Of a stretch of 64,000 nucleotides of DNA, positions 1 through 6,994 are shown in pieces. The notes beneath the pieces are model-generated. The model worked only from the letters and a program-made list of their open reading frames with translations, made no database searches and was not told the DNA's origin. The position numbers and the translations under genes were made by a program. The stretch comes from JAUWOY01 sp034431315 (lineage in GTDB: Bacteria > Chloroflexota > Anaerolineae > VGOG01). The number at the start of each line of letters is the position of its first letter. Positions within the stretch are counted from its first letter, which is position 1. The stretch lies in the NCBI GenBank assembly GCA_034431315.1, contig DAOUDK010000004.1:29773-93772 (forward strand), given 5' to 3'.

Positions 1-14
1 AGGAGGAAGCAGCA

Positions 15-965
15 ATGAAAATGGACAAGGTTTCACAAGCAATGGAGAAGGTGGGCATACCCGGCCGGGATGCCTACGATCTCCCCACCAGCCCGAAGCG
101 TTTTCCCGACGGGGCCTGGTACCGGATGGAAATCTCCGGCATCGAACGCCCCAAAGTGCTGGAGGCCGTCATTGACGAGTCGCAGAAGCGGAACATGCCC
201 ATCCACCGCTTGATCTCGGTGGTGATGGGGGCCACCCTTTTGGACAAGGCGGAGCTCAAAGACTTCGCCCAGATGGCCGCTGACGCCAGGATGGAGGTCA
301 TCCTGACCCCTGGCCCGCGCTCTGCCTGGGACACGGGGCGGCAGTTGGTCACTCCAGAGGGGGGGCTCTCCGGCCTGCGCTTCCGTGGCTCCGACCAGTT
401 GCAGCAAGTCATCACCGATATCATGACCTGCATTGATATCGGCTTTCGGGGCTTCCTGGTAATTGACGAGGGGCTGCTCTGGCTCCTCAACGAGCTGAGG
501 AAAAACGGCGACATCCCGGAGGACGTGGTCTTCAAGGTCTCCATCTATGCCGGCCATGCCTCGGCCGCGGGAGGCAGGGTGCTGCAAATGCTGGGGGCGG
601 GCACGTTTAACCCCGTGGCCGACCTCAGCCTGCCCCAGTTCGCTTCCATCCGGCAGGCCATTGACATCCCGCTGGATATCCACATCATTCTCACCGAGTC
701 CTTCGGCGGATACATCCGCATCTACGATGGCCCGGAGATGGCTCGCCTGTGTGCGCCCTGCTACTTCAAGATCGAGCCGGGCCCGGCGTGCGCGGCCGGG
801 CCGGGGGCTCTCTACAAGCCGTGGGTGGATGAGGGGATGTTGGCCGATTGGGGCCGCGTGAAAGTGAAATACGCCCAGATCATCCACGAGATCATCCAGG
901 AGAACTTCCCTGAGGCCACGATGTCGGAGCTGGGGCCTGCGGATCTGGCCATACCGAAGCCATAG
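15..965 (+). CDS. Conserved hypothetical, TIM-barrel/U32-peptidase-like protein
   Basis: The 316-residue reading frame follows an ideal AGGAGG site at bases 1-6, eight bases before the ATG. No signal peptide or membrane segment is visible, so it should be cytoplasmic. The sequence alternates short hydrophobic strands (EVILTPGP near residue 95, GFLVIDEG near 145, FKVSIYAGH near 175, LDIHIILTESFGG near 220) with helices, as in a TIM barrel. The overall look recalls proteins annotated as U32-peptidase-like in environmental genomes, but I cannot point to a catalytic motif. A Cys pair lies near residues 249-252 (CAPC). It precedes the aldolase-Fae fusion by about 130 bp, so both may belong to one pathway; a palindromic element separates them. 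Function is unassigned. Confidence 0.55.
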   Translation: MKMDKVSQAMEKVGIPGRDAYDLPTSPKRFPDGAWYRMEISGIERPKVLEAVIDESQKRNMPIHRLISVVMGATLLDKAELKDFAQMAADARMEVILTPGPRSAWDTGRQLVTPEGGLSGLRFRGSDQLQQVITDIMTCIDIGFRGFLVIDEGLLWLLNELRKNGDIPEDVVFKVSIYAGHASAAGGRVLQMLGAGTFNPVADLSLPQFASIRQAIDIPLDIHIILTESFGGYIRIYDGPEMARLCAPCYFKIEPGPACAAGPGALYKPWVDEGMLADWGRVKVKYAQIIHEIIQENFPEATMSELGPADLAIPKP

Positions 966-978
966 GCAGAAAGCGTTC

Positions 979-1076
979 AGGTGCCAGGCACTTTCATCGG
1001 CTTCTTCGGGGCCATAGTGCCTCCAGGCCAGGCAAGCTTACTCAATCAGTCGGCTATTTGCAAGTGCCTGGCACCT
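979..1076. repeat. MITE-like element with 15-bp inverted ends
   Basis: AGGTGCCAGGCACTT at 979-993 is a perfect reverse complement of AAGTGCCTGGCACCT at 1062-1076. The element fills the gap between the first gene and the first aldolase-Fae gene and ends just before that gene's ribosome binding site. It has the same size class (about 98 bp) as the element at 4540-4637 but a different end sequence. Confidence 0.75.
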
Positions 1077-1098
1077 TGATTGAAAAGGAGCAATGCGC

Positions 1099-2538
1099 AT
1101 GAGCAATGTATCGCAGCAAAGCAAGCTACCCTTCCCCCCCGGCGTCTTCCCCGCCCTGGTGACGCCTTTCGACAAGGACGAGGAAGTGGACGAGAGCGCG
1201 TTTCGCGGGCTCATCCGCCACGTGATTGATGACGTGGACGGGCTGGTGCCCTGCGGCACCACTGGCGAGTTTCCCTACCTGTCGGTGGAAGAGCAGAAGC
1301 GGCTGGTGGAGATCGCCGTCGAGGAATCGCAAGGCAAGCCTGTTATCGCCGGCACAGGGGCTCCCTCGACTCGCCAGGCTATCGAACTGGCGAGAAACGC
1401 CAAAGAGGCCGGAGCCAGCGCGTGCCTGGTGGTGACGCCCTACTTCCTTCACCCCTCGGACAAGGGCATCTACCAGCACTTCTACGAGCTCGCCCAGGCG
1501 GTGGACATCCCCATCATCCTGTACAACATCCCCCAGGTGGTGGACGCCTACTTGCCCCGCACCGTCGTCGAGGACCTGGCCGACGTTGACAACATCGTGG
1601 CCCTGAAGGACTCCTCCGGCAATCTGACCTACACCATGGAAGTGCTGGAGATGGTGCAGGGGCGCATTGACGTTTTCATCGGCCACGACGAGGTGGTGCT
1701 GCCCGCCCTGGCCGGGGGCTGCTCTGGGATGATCCTGGCCAGCGCCAACGTCTTCCCTGAGGTCTGGCAGCGGGTCTTGGAGGCAGTGCGGGAGGGCGAT
1801 TTGGCTACTGCTCGAAAGTGGCAGATGAGGGTGCAGAAACTGGCCCGCATCTTCTGCCGTCACGGCGGCGGAGTGGCAGTCAAGGCGGCCCTCAACATAA
1901 TGGGGGTCAAGGTCGGACGGCCGCGCCGCCCGCTGAAGTCCACGGGCGGGGCTTTGATCCATGAGACGCGAGCCGAGATCCGAATGGAGCTGGAGAAGTT
2001 GGGCAAGATCGAAATCCAAAGCTCAAAGTTCAAAATCCAAAGCGGGGCATTGCAGGAGCGGTTTGGGGATTTGGGATTGACGGCGGAGGTGATTCGGGAT
2101 GCCGGACTGCGGATGGGGACTGGGTCGGCGGGGGAGGGGGCGGAGTGGGTGCAGCTCGATCTGGTGGCCGGGCCGAAGGCGGGGCCGCTGGGCGATGCCT
2201 ACGCCTATCAACTGACCTATCCCCTCCATCGTCGCGAGGCACTGACCACCATCCTGGAGCCGAACCTCACCGTGCGGCCGTCAACGCTGATCTTGCCTGC
2301 GCTGGAGCAGAAAAACCTGCGCCAGGCCAACATGATCTACGGGCCGACCCAGGCAGCAGTGGCCAAGGCCATCGTGGACGCTTTGGAGCGGGCTGTGATC
2401 CCGGTGGCGGCCATGGACGAGGAGGTGATGATCGTCCTGGCCACAGTGGATCCAAAGGCCCTGGATCGCCACGCTCTCTACCAGAACGTGTACGCGGCGA
2501 TGGGGGAGGCCATCAAAAAGGCTTTCGGTGGCCCATGA
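1099..2538 (+). CDS. DapA-family aldolase fused to Fae-like domain (copy 1)
   Basis: Residues 1 to about 300 form a dihydrodipicolinate-synthase/N-acetylneuraminate-lyase TIM barrel: GTTGEF at 53-58, catalytic-type Tyr142 in YNIP and Schiff-base Lys170 in LKDSSG. The Arg that follows YNxP in true DapA is absent, so the substrate is probably not aspartate semialdehyde. Residues from about 345 resemble formaldehyde-activating enzyme (Fae, which condenses formaldehyde with tetrahydromethanopterin): QLDL, EPNL, RPSTL, RQA, YGPTQ and a final AIKKA helix. The conserved AHxDL histidine is replaced by Gln352. The linker (bases 2011-2041) is made of a genomic repeat. I chose ATG 1099, eight bases after AAGGAG, over ATG 1093, which is only two bases away. 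A paralogue follows at 3112. Confidence 0.85.
   Translation: MSNVSQQSKLPFPPGVFPALVTPFDKDEEVDESAFRGLIRHVIDDVDGLVPCGTTGEFPYLSVEEQKRLVEIAVEESQGKPVIAGTGAPSTRQAIELARNAKEAGASACLVVTPYFLHPSDKGIYQHFYELAQAVDIPIILYNIPQVVDAYLPRTVVEDLADVDNIVALKDSSGNLTYTMEVLEMVQGRIDVFIGHDEVVLPALAGGCSGMILASANVFPEVWQRVLEAVREGDLATARKWQMRVQKLARIFCRHGGGVAVKAALNIMGVKVGRPRRPLKSTGGALIHETRAEIRMELEKLGKIEIQSSKFKIQSGALQERFGDLGLTAEVIRDAGLRMGTGSAGEGAEWVQLDLVAGPKAGPLGDAYAYQLTYPLHRREALTTILEPNLTVRPSTLILPALEQKNLRQANMIYGPTQAAVAKAIVDALERAVIPVAAMDEEVMIVLATVDPKALDRHALYQNVYAAMGEAIKKAFGGP
2011..2041 (+). repeat. AT-rich low-complexity repeat inside the aldolase-Fae linker (copy 1)
   Basis: Reiterations of ATCCAAA, GCTCAAA and GTTCAAA encode the inter-domain peptide around KIEIQSSKFKIQ. 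The same kind of repeat encodes the linker of the second fusion at 4001-4038. Confidence 0.7.
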
Positions 2539-2660
2539 GCCGCGGGGCATAGCCGTTTGTTGGGTAATGAGTCAACGAGTAATGTGTTAACGAGGTACTC
2601 GTTATCTATCAACTTTCCTTAACAAATTTCATAGCACGTCAAAGCGGGGGGATGAGTGGA

Positions 2661-2751
2661 ACTGTCAACGGATTCGGGGAGCGGATTGAACGGATTAGGG
2701 CTCCGTGCGTGGCATCTTCCGTTCAATCCGTTCCAAAAATCCGCTGACAGT
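2661..2751. repeat. Long imperfect palindrome, CTGTCAACG family
   Basis: ACTGTCAACGGATT at the left end pairs with AATCCGCTGACAGT at the right, and the inner GCGGATTGAACGGAT pairs with the matching right arm, giving about 35 bp per arm. It lies in the 272-bp gap between the first fusion gene and the small Cys-rich gene. A related element with ends CTGTCAACGAAT is at 45543-45617. The remainder of the gap (2539-2660) shows no gene. Confidence 0.75.
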
Positions 2752-2810
2752 GTTCTGCATCTTCTATCCCCCCTGCTTTGGGGTGCTAAGACAAATTTGG
2801 AGGTAACATA

Positions 2811-3005
2811 ATGAGAGAATGTGAACAAGACAAGAACCTGGCCAAGTGCGCTTGCACCTACGAGCCTTGCAGCCGCAAGGGGCTATGCTGTGAGTGCATC
2901 ATGTACCACAAGCGATACGGCGAGTTGCCCGGCTGTCTGTTCCCGCCAGAGGTGGAGCGAACCTACGACCGCAGCATCGCCCGCTTCGTCAGCATCCACA
3001 AGTAG
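2811..3005 (+). CDS. Small Cys-rich protein, DUF6485-like
   Basis: This 64-residue frame starts at ATG 2811 behind GGAGGT. It has seven cysteines, in CACTYEPC, CCEC and GCLFPP contexts, and the sequence TYEPCSRKGLCCEC is characteristic of the small DUF6485 family as I recall it. The pattern suggests a metal-binding knuckle. No signal peptide is present. It lies between two paralogous aldolase-Fae fusion genes on the same strand, so co-expression is likely. A role as a metal or redox accessory of that pair is only an inference. The longer frame that overlaps it in another register is a shadow upstream of the second fusion. Confidence 0.75.
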   Translation: MRECEQDKNLAKCACTYEPCSRKGLCCECIMYHKRYGELPGCLFPPEVERTYDRSIARFVSIHK

Positions 3006-3009
3006 ACGT

Positions 3010-3089
3010 GTCATTGCGAGGCGCGGTTTTTGCGACGAAGCAATCCCCTCCATGGTGGAGATTGCTTCGCACAAACCGCTCGCAATGAC
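3010..3089. repeat. GTCATTGCGAG-type palindromic repeat, copy 1
   Basis: GTCATTGCGAG at 3010-3020 and CTCGCAATGAC at 3079-3089 are perfect inverted ends. Internal GAAGCAATC and GATTGCTTC also pair. A second copy is at 22512-22589. The element sits directly before the ribosome binding site of the second fusion gene. This type of repeat is common across many bacterial genomes. Confidence 0.9.
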
Positions 3090-3111
3090 ACAGATCACAA
3101 AGGAGGCCATT

Positions 3112-4530
3112 GTGTCAAAGAAACCAGATTGGTTCAAAGGTATATTCCCGGCCTTGGTCACGCCCTTTACCAGGGATGACCGGGTTGACGAGGAGGCGTT
3201 TAGAGCTCTGATCCGCCACCTTCTGCCCCATGTGGATGGGGTGGTGCCGGTGGGCACTACCGGGGAGTTCGTGTACCTGTCGGAGACCGAGAAGCGGCTG
3301 GTGATTGATATCGCCGTTGACGAGGTGGGGGGCAGGGTGCCGGTGGTGGCCGGCACGGGATGCGCCAGCACGAGGGATACCGTAGCCCTGACTCGATACG
3401 CTCAGGGCGCCGGGGCTACGGCGGCCCTGGTGGTGGCGCCCTTCTACCTCAAACCCACCTTCAACGAGGTCTACGAGCACTACGAGGCGGTCAACGAAGT
3501 TGGCCTGCCCATCATCCTCTACAACATCCCCCAGTGCGCGGGCACCCACTTCAAGTGGTGGACGGCCGAGGGGATGGCTTACCTGGACAACGTGGTGGGC
3601 ATCAAAGATTCCAGCGGCGATATGCCCTTTCTGATGGCCCTGTTCGAGAAAGTCAAGGGGCAGATCGGCATCTTCTGCGGCCACGACGAGATAGTGATGG
3701 CTGCCCTGGCCGCTGGCGCCGACGGGGCCATCCTGGCCAGCGCGAATCTGATCCCCGATCTCTGGCAAAAGATCTATTCCGCTGTAAAGCAGGGGGATCT
3801 GGCCATGGCCCAGGATTGGCAGGCCAGGGTGCAGAAGCTGGTGCGCATCGTCGTGCGCAAGGGAGCTACCCAGGCGGTGAAAGAGGGCCTGCGGATGATG
3901 GGCCTGGATATGGGCAACTCCCGCCACCCCATCATGCCCGGCGGGGCCTTCGAGCGGGAGGACCGCGAGGAGCTGCGCATCCAGTTAGAGAACCTGGGCA
4001 AAATCCAAATCCAAAGCTCAAAGCTCAAAATCCAAATTGAGGACTTCACCTTGCGCGTCGGGGAAGGCTTCTCTGGCCCGCCCTTCTTCGAGCTGGCTCA
4101 CGTTGACCTGCTGCTGGGCGTCCGGGAGGGGCCGGTGGGCAGAGCTATCGCCAGGGCGTTGGGGGAGCCACGGCCTTCGCACGGACTGCGCGTCATCAAC
4201 GAGCGGCCGCGCACGCTGCTGGTTCCGACCGTGACCGTGCGCACCAAGAAGCAGGCTGGTCACGTCTATGACGACGCCGCGCGCGGCATCAACCTGGCAA
4301 TTGCGGCCAGCATTGAGGATGGCAGCCTTCCCCAGGGGGCCTTGGACGACCTGGCCATGATCGCCAACGTCTTCATCCATCCAGCCGCTGCCAACCGCAA
4401 GCGCATCGAGTTCAACAACTACAAGGCCATGCGCCACGCCATTCGCAAAGCCATCGAGGGCCGGCCGACCCTCGAAGAGTTGCTCAACGAGAAAGAAGCG
4501 GCTCGCCATCCCTTCAGATATGCGCCGTGA
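3112..4530 (+). CDS. DapA-family aldolase fused to Fae-like domain (copy 2)
   Basis: The start is GTG 3112, five bases after AGGAGG; longer in-frame translation upstream only reads through the palindromic repeat. The 472-residue product has an N-terminal DapA-type barrel with GTTGEF at 48-53, Tyr137 in YNIP and Lys165 in IKDSSG; the DapA substrate Arg is missing (YNIPQCAG). After a repeat-derived linker at about 298-310 comes a Fae-like domain: VGEGF, AHVDL with the catalytic-type His330, RTLLVPTVTV, SIEDGSLP, DDL, NVFIH, NNYKA and a terminal HPF. The GPAQ motif kept in copy 1 is replaced here by YDDAAR. The family chemistry suggests aldol cleavage coupled to capture of an aldehyde on a pterin-like cofactor; this is inference. 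Confidence 0.87.
   Translation: MSKKPDWFKGIFPALVTPFTRDDRVDEEAFRALIRHLLPHVDGVVPVGTTGEFVYLSETEKRLVIDIAVDEVGGRVPVVAGTGCASTRDTVALTRYAQGAGATAALVVAPFYLKPTFNEVYEHYEAVNEVGLPIILYNIPQCAGTHFKWWTAEGMAYLDNVVGIKDSSGDMPFLMALFEKVKGQIGIFCGHDEIVMAALAAGADGAILASANLIPDLWQKIYSAVKQGDLAMAQDWQARVQKLVRIVVRKGATQAVKEGLRMMGLDMGNSRHPIMPGGAFEREDREELRIQLENLGKIQIQSSKLKIQIEDFTLRVGEGFSGPPFFELAHVDLLLGVREGPVGRAIARALGEPRPSHGLRVINERPRTLLVPTVTVRTKKQAGHVYDDAARGINLAIAASIEDGSLPQGALDDLAMIANVFIHPAAANRKRIEFNNYKAMRHAIRKAIEGRPTLEELLNEKEAARHPFRYAP
4001..4038 (+). repeat. AT-rich low-complexity repeat inside the aldolase-Fae linker (copy 2)
   Basis: AAATCCAAATCCAAA followed by GCTCAAAGCTCAAA encodes KIQIQSSKLKIQI between the aldolase and Fae domains. 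It matches the linker repeat at 2011-2041, so the duplicated genes either inherited it or received it twice. Confidence 0.7.
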
Positions 4531-4539
4531 GCTGTCTTA

Positions 4540-4637
4540 AGACCTCGGAGGTTTCCGGCAGTGCCTCTGCTGGCAAAGTTGCCTTGATTATCTGGTTGGT
4601 TTGCTGGCAAAATCGTGTCTGAAAACCTCCGAGGTCT
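4540..4637. repeat. MITE-like element with AGACCTCGGAGGTTT ends, copy 1
   Basis: AGACCTCGGAGGTTT (4540-4554) and AAACCTCCGAGGTCT (4623-4637) are perfect 15-bp inverted ends. The roughly 70-bp interior (CTCTGCTGGCAAAG, GATTATC, GGTTGGTTTGCTGGCA) recurs in inverted orientation at 39310-39418. Both copies are intergenic, here between the second fusion gene and the M28 peptidase. Confidence 0.9.
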
Positions 4638-4657
4638 GGATGAATGAAGGAGTCCCA

Positions 4658-6376
4658 ATGAACAGGAAGCTTGCAGCGCTTTGGTGCTTGCTTCTCATTG
4701 CCGTGTTAATTGTCGGCGGCAGCACTTTCCCGGCTATGTCTCAAGGCCCGCAGCCAGCCGCCCTGGTCAAGATAGACCTGCGGACGGAGGGCGATCTCCA
4801 GCGGGTAGAGGCTGGCGGGCTGGCCGTCTATGCCCACCTCACCACCGGGGACGAGGACTATCTCGTCGCCGGGGCTACCGAAGATGACCTGGCCTCTCTG
4901 GCGAGCCAGGGCTTGGCCTATCGCGTCTTGGATGAGGAGCTTGCCCCAGGGGAGTATTATCTGGTCTACCCGCGCCACGCTGACCAGTTGTCCCTGATCC
5001 CACAACATGGCAGGCTCCTTCACTTCGACGGCCTCCGTGCCCTGATCCGGTCTCCGGCAGTTGAGGCGGAGAAGTTGCCTGTGCTGGGCCTGGAGATCAG
5101 GTGGCTTCCTGATAGCCCCATCCGCCTGAGCCCCCCCGTTCCCCCCAACCCTTCGACCTTGCTCAGGGCAGGCTTTGGGGGGCTAGGGGGGCAGCCCGAC
5201 CCGCTCATCGCGGAGATGATCGCCCAGGTTGATTCAGATACCGCTTATCTCTACGATGGCAATCTCAGCGGCGAGAACGAGGTCACCATCGGTGGGCAGC
5301 CCTATACCCTCTATACCCGCTACTCCTACAGCGGCGAGCCTGTCCAGAAGGCCACGCAGTTCGTCTACGAGCACTTTGAGAATCTGGACCTGGAGGTGGA
5401 ATATCATAACTATAACTGGTCGGGCAACTACTGGCGCAACGTGGTGGCTACCAAGCCGGGCCTCACCGATCCTGATGACATCTACGTCGTTTGTGCTCAC
5501 GTGGACAGCATATCGAACGATCCGTACAATTACGCTCCGGGGGCTGATGACAATGCCAGCGGCACGACGGCGGTGATGATCGCCGCCGACATCCTCAGCC
5601 AATACGACTTCGGCAGCACCATCCGCTTCGTCACCTTCACCGGGGAGGAGCAGGGGCTCCATGGCAGCCACTACTACGCCCAGGATGCTTATTACCAGGG
5701 CGACAATATCCTGGGCGTGCTCAATTTGGACATGATCGCCTACGACTCCGATGATCAGCCCATCCTCGAGCTTCACGCCGGAACCGGGCCTGGTTCCATC
5801 GCCATCGCCAACCTGTTCACCGATGTGGTGGATACCTACGACCTCAACCTCGTCCCTGAGATCATCACCACCTGGGCCACCGACCGGAGCGATCATGCCT
5901 CCTTTTGGGACTACGGTTATAACGCCATCCTGGGCATTGAGGATTGGGAGGGTGACCGCACCCCCTACTATCACAAGACCAGCGATCAACTCAGCACCCT
6001 GGACATGGACTATTTCACCGAGTTCGTCAAAGCCTCCGTGGGGACCGTGGCCAGCATGGCCTGTCTGCTGCCCGAAGGTAAGGGTTACCTTGAGGGCACA
6101 GTGACCGACGCCAGCAGTGGCGATCCCTTGGTGGACGTGACTTTGACCATCGTGAACCAGGAAAACAGCGACCAGACAACAACCGGTACAGACCCTAGCG
6201 GCTACTATACCAAGACCCTCTCCATCGGCCTGTACGACGTCACCGCCAAGGCTAGCGGCTATTATTCAGCGACAACGGGCGGCGTGGAGATACTGGCCGA
6301 TGAGGTCACCACTCAGGACTTCGCCTTAGAGCGGTGGTATCGCGTCTACGTGCCTCTCTTGTTTAAGAGCCGTTGA
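4658..6376 (+). CDS. Secreted M28-family metallopeptidase with C-terminal regulatory-like domain
   Basis: ATG 4658 follows GAAGGAG and opens an N-terminal signal peptide (NRKLAALWCLLLIAVLIVGG). The M28 aminopeptidase core carries the two-zinc ligand set: AHVD near residue 280, GADDNASG near 295, GEEQG near 328, LDMIAYD near 357 and HKTSD near 440. Residues from about 470 form a carboxypeptidase-regulatory-like beta sandwich (GTVTDASSGDPLVDV, PSGYYTKTL). The protein ends with RVYVPLLFKSR, a tail I associate with exported Chloroflexota proteins. Residues about 157-181 (PNPSTLLRAGFGGLGG) are encoded by a palindromic repeat with a 24-bp insertion and look like an added surface loop. The enzyme probably releases N-terminal amino acids outside the cell. 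Confidence 0.9.
   Translation: MNRKLAALWCLLLIAVLIVGGSTFPAMSQGPQPAALVKIDLRTEGDLQRVEAGGLAVYAHLTTGDEDYLVAGATEDDLASLASQGLAYRVLDEELAPGEYYLVYPRHADQLSLIPQHGRLLHFDGLRALIRSPAVEAEKLPVLGLEIRWLPDSPIRLSPPVPPNPSTLLRAGFGGLGGQPDPLIAEMIAQVDSDTAYLYDGNLSGENEVTIGGQPYTLYTRYSYSGEPVQKATQFVYEHFENLDLEVEYHNYNWSGNYWRNVVATKPGLTDPDDIYVVCAHVDSISNDPYNYAPGADDNASGTTAVMIAADILSQYDFGSTIRFVTFTGEEQGLHGSHYYAQDAYYQGDNILGVLNLDMIAYDSDDQPILELHAGTGPGSIAIANLFTDVVDTYDLNLVPEIITTWATDRSDHASFWDYGYNAILGIEDWEGDRTPYYHKTSDQLSTLDMDYFTEFVKASVGTVASMACLLPEGKGYLEGTVTDASSGDPLVDVTLTIVNQENSDQTTTGTDPSGYYTKTLSIGLYDVTAKASGYYSATTGGVEILADEVTTQDFALERWYRVYVPLLFKSR
5131..5193. repeat. C/G-run palindrome with nested 24-bp unit, in frame in the M28 gene
   Basis: Outer arms GTTCCCCCCAA and CTTTGGGGGGCT match the repeat inside the deformylase gene at 61778-61816. 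Here the centre is interrupted by the 24-bp unit at 5149-5172, which begins CCCTTCGACC and contains GCTCAGG; the deformylase copy lacks it. The reading frame stays open throughout. Confidence 0.8.
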
Positions 6377-6405
6377 AGTGTGAAACGTGAAACCCTTGTG
6401 GTTAC

Positions 6406-6434
6406 TTGCTACTTATTTGGCGACGTGGTATAAT
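6406..6434 (+). promoter_or_regulatory. Near-consensus sigma-70 promoter
   Basis: TTGCTA at 6406-6411 and TATAAT at 6429-6434 are separated by exactly 17 bp. The promoter faces the short gene(s) starting at 6463 and the DUF5647 gene. Confidence 0.8.
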
Positions 6435-6462
6435 TACGCCCAGATAAGTGTAAAGGAGATCC

Positions 6463-6654
6463 ATGAACCGCGCTGTCACCTTCGAGCACAATCTTGGACC
6501 GGGTAGCAGAGCTCGTGTTCGATTTATGAAGGAACGATGTGATGCGGCCGGGTGGCACAACAGAGAAGACGGCACTATCATTCTCCGATTACAGCCAGGC
6601 GCTAACGTTCGCGCACGAAGACATCAAGGCAAACTGGCAGGTCTATCGCGATAG
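6463..6654 (+). CDS. Uncertain small basic ORF
   Basis: A 63-codon frame begins at ATG 6463, four bases after AAGGAG and about 30 bp downstream of the TATAAT box, so the start context is excellent. The product is basic, has no recognisable domain and reads like low-complexity translation (RLQPGANVRARRHQGK). A competing frame in another register (6542-6679) overlaps its second half and is translationally coupled to the next gene. Either this frame is a leader or decoy, or a single gene has been split by a frameshift near 6530. Confidence 0.35.
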   Translation: MNRAVTFEHNLGPGSRARVRFMKERCDAAGWHNREDGTIILRLQPGANVRARRHQGKLAGLSR

Positions 6655-6679
6655 GTATCAAAGGTGGTTGAAACAATGA
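6542..6679 (+). CDS. Candidate 45-residue protein coupled to DUF5647 gene
   Basis: ATG 6542 lies eight bases after AAGGA (6529-6533). The frame ends in a TGA that overlaps the next ATG as ATGA (6676-6679), a classic coupling arrangement. The translation ends with an amphipathic, protein-like stretch (DIKANWQVYRDRYQRWLKQ). I do not recognise it; the neighbouring DUF5647 gene suggests a two-gene module of toxin-antitoxin style, which is speculative. It is too short to stand out in routine ORF calling. Confidence 0.4.
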   Translation: MRPGGTTEKTALSFSDYSQALTFAHEDIKANWQVYRDRYQRWLKQ

Positions 6680-6951
6680 GGGACGACAAAATATTTGAGT
6701 TCAACGTTGACTTACAGGCAGCGTTCATGCAATACGTCATCGCCCAACCAGGTGTCCTGGATCAGTTGCCGGACGATTTCCAACTGGTGATCCTGTCCGA
6801 CGATGATCCAGAGCTGAGTTGGCGCAACCTGGAGCTGCTGAAAGAACAGGGCGACGCTGACAAGCCGATCGTCATCGTCCGTATGCGAACTCAGGAACTC
6901 GTGGACATGACGACTCAGCCACTGCAAATCTTTACCCCTATTGCCGCCTGA
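6676..6951 (+). CDS. DUF5647-like small protein
   Basis: The 91-residue product starts at ATG 6676, overlapping the stop of the upstream small frame; an in-frame GTG at 6664 is less well placed. It contains QAAFMQYVIAQPGVLDQLPDDFQLVIL followed by DDPELSWRNLELL and PIVIVRM, the pattern of the small soluble DUF5647 family. No membrane segment is present. Members are often found beside small partner genes. The module is transcribed from the strong promoter at 6406-6434. A biochemical role is unknown. Confidence 0.65.
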   Translation: MRDDKIFEFNVDLQAAFMQYVIAQPGVLDQLPDDFQLVILSDDDPELSWRNLELLKEQGDADKPIVIVRMRTQELVDMTTQPLQIFTPIAA

Positions 6952-6994
6952 TCATCTACCCGTCCTCAGGACGGTTTCGGCTTGGGAGGAAGTG

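Noticed and set aside
33..887. Long minus-strand frame opposite the first gene
   Set aside because: It is the antisense shadow of a GC-rich gene: no ribosome binding site, His/Arg-rich composition and no recognisable domain.
1099..2538. True dihydrodipicolinate synthase (dapA) for lysine synthesis
   Set aside because: The Arg after YNxP that binds the substrate carboxylate is absent in both copies, both carry a Fae-like domain, and no lysine genes are nearby.
2821..3111. N-terminal extension of the second aldolase-Fae protein back to 2821
   Set aside because: It reads in another frame through the Cys-rich gene and the GTCATTGCGAG repeat. GTG 3112 has a perfect ribosome binding site and starts at the conserved aldolase N-terminus.
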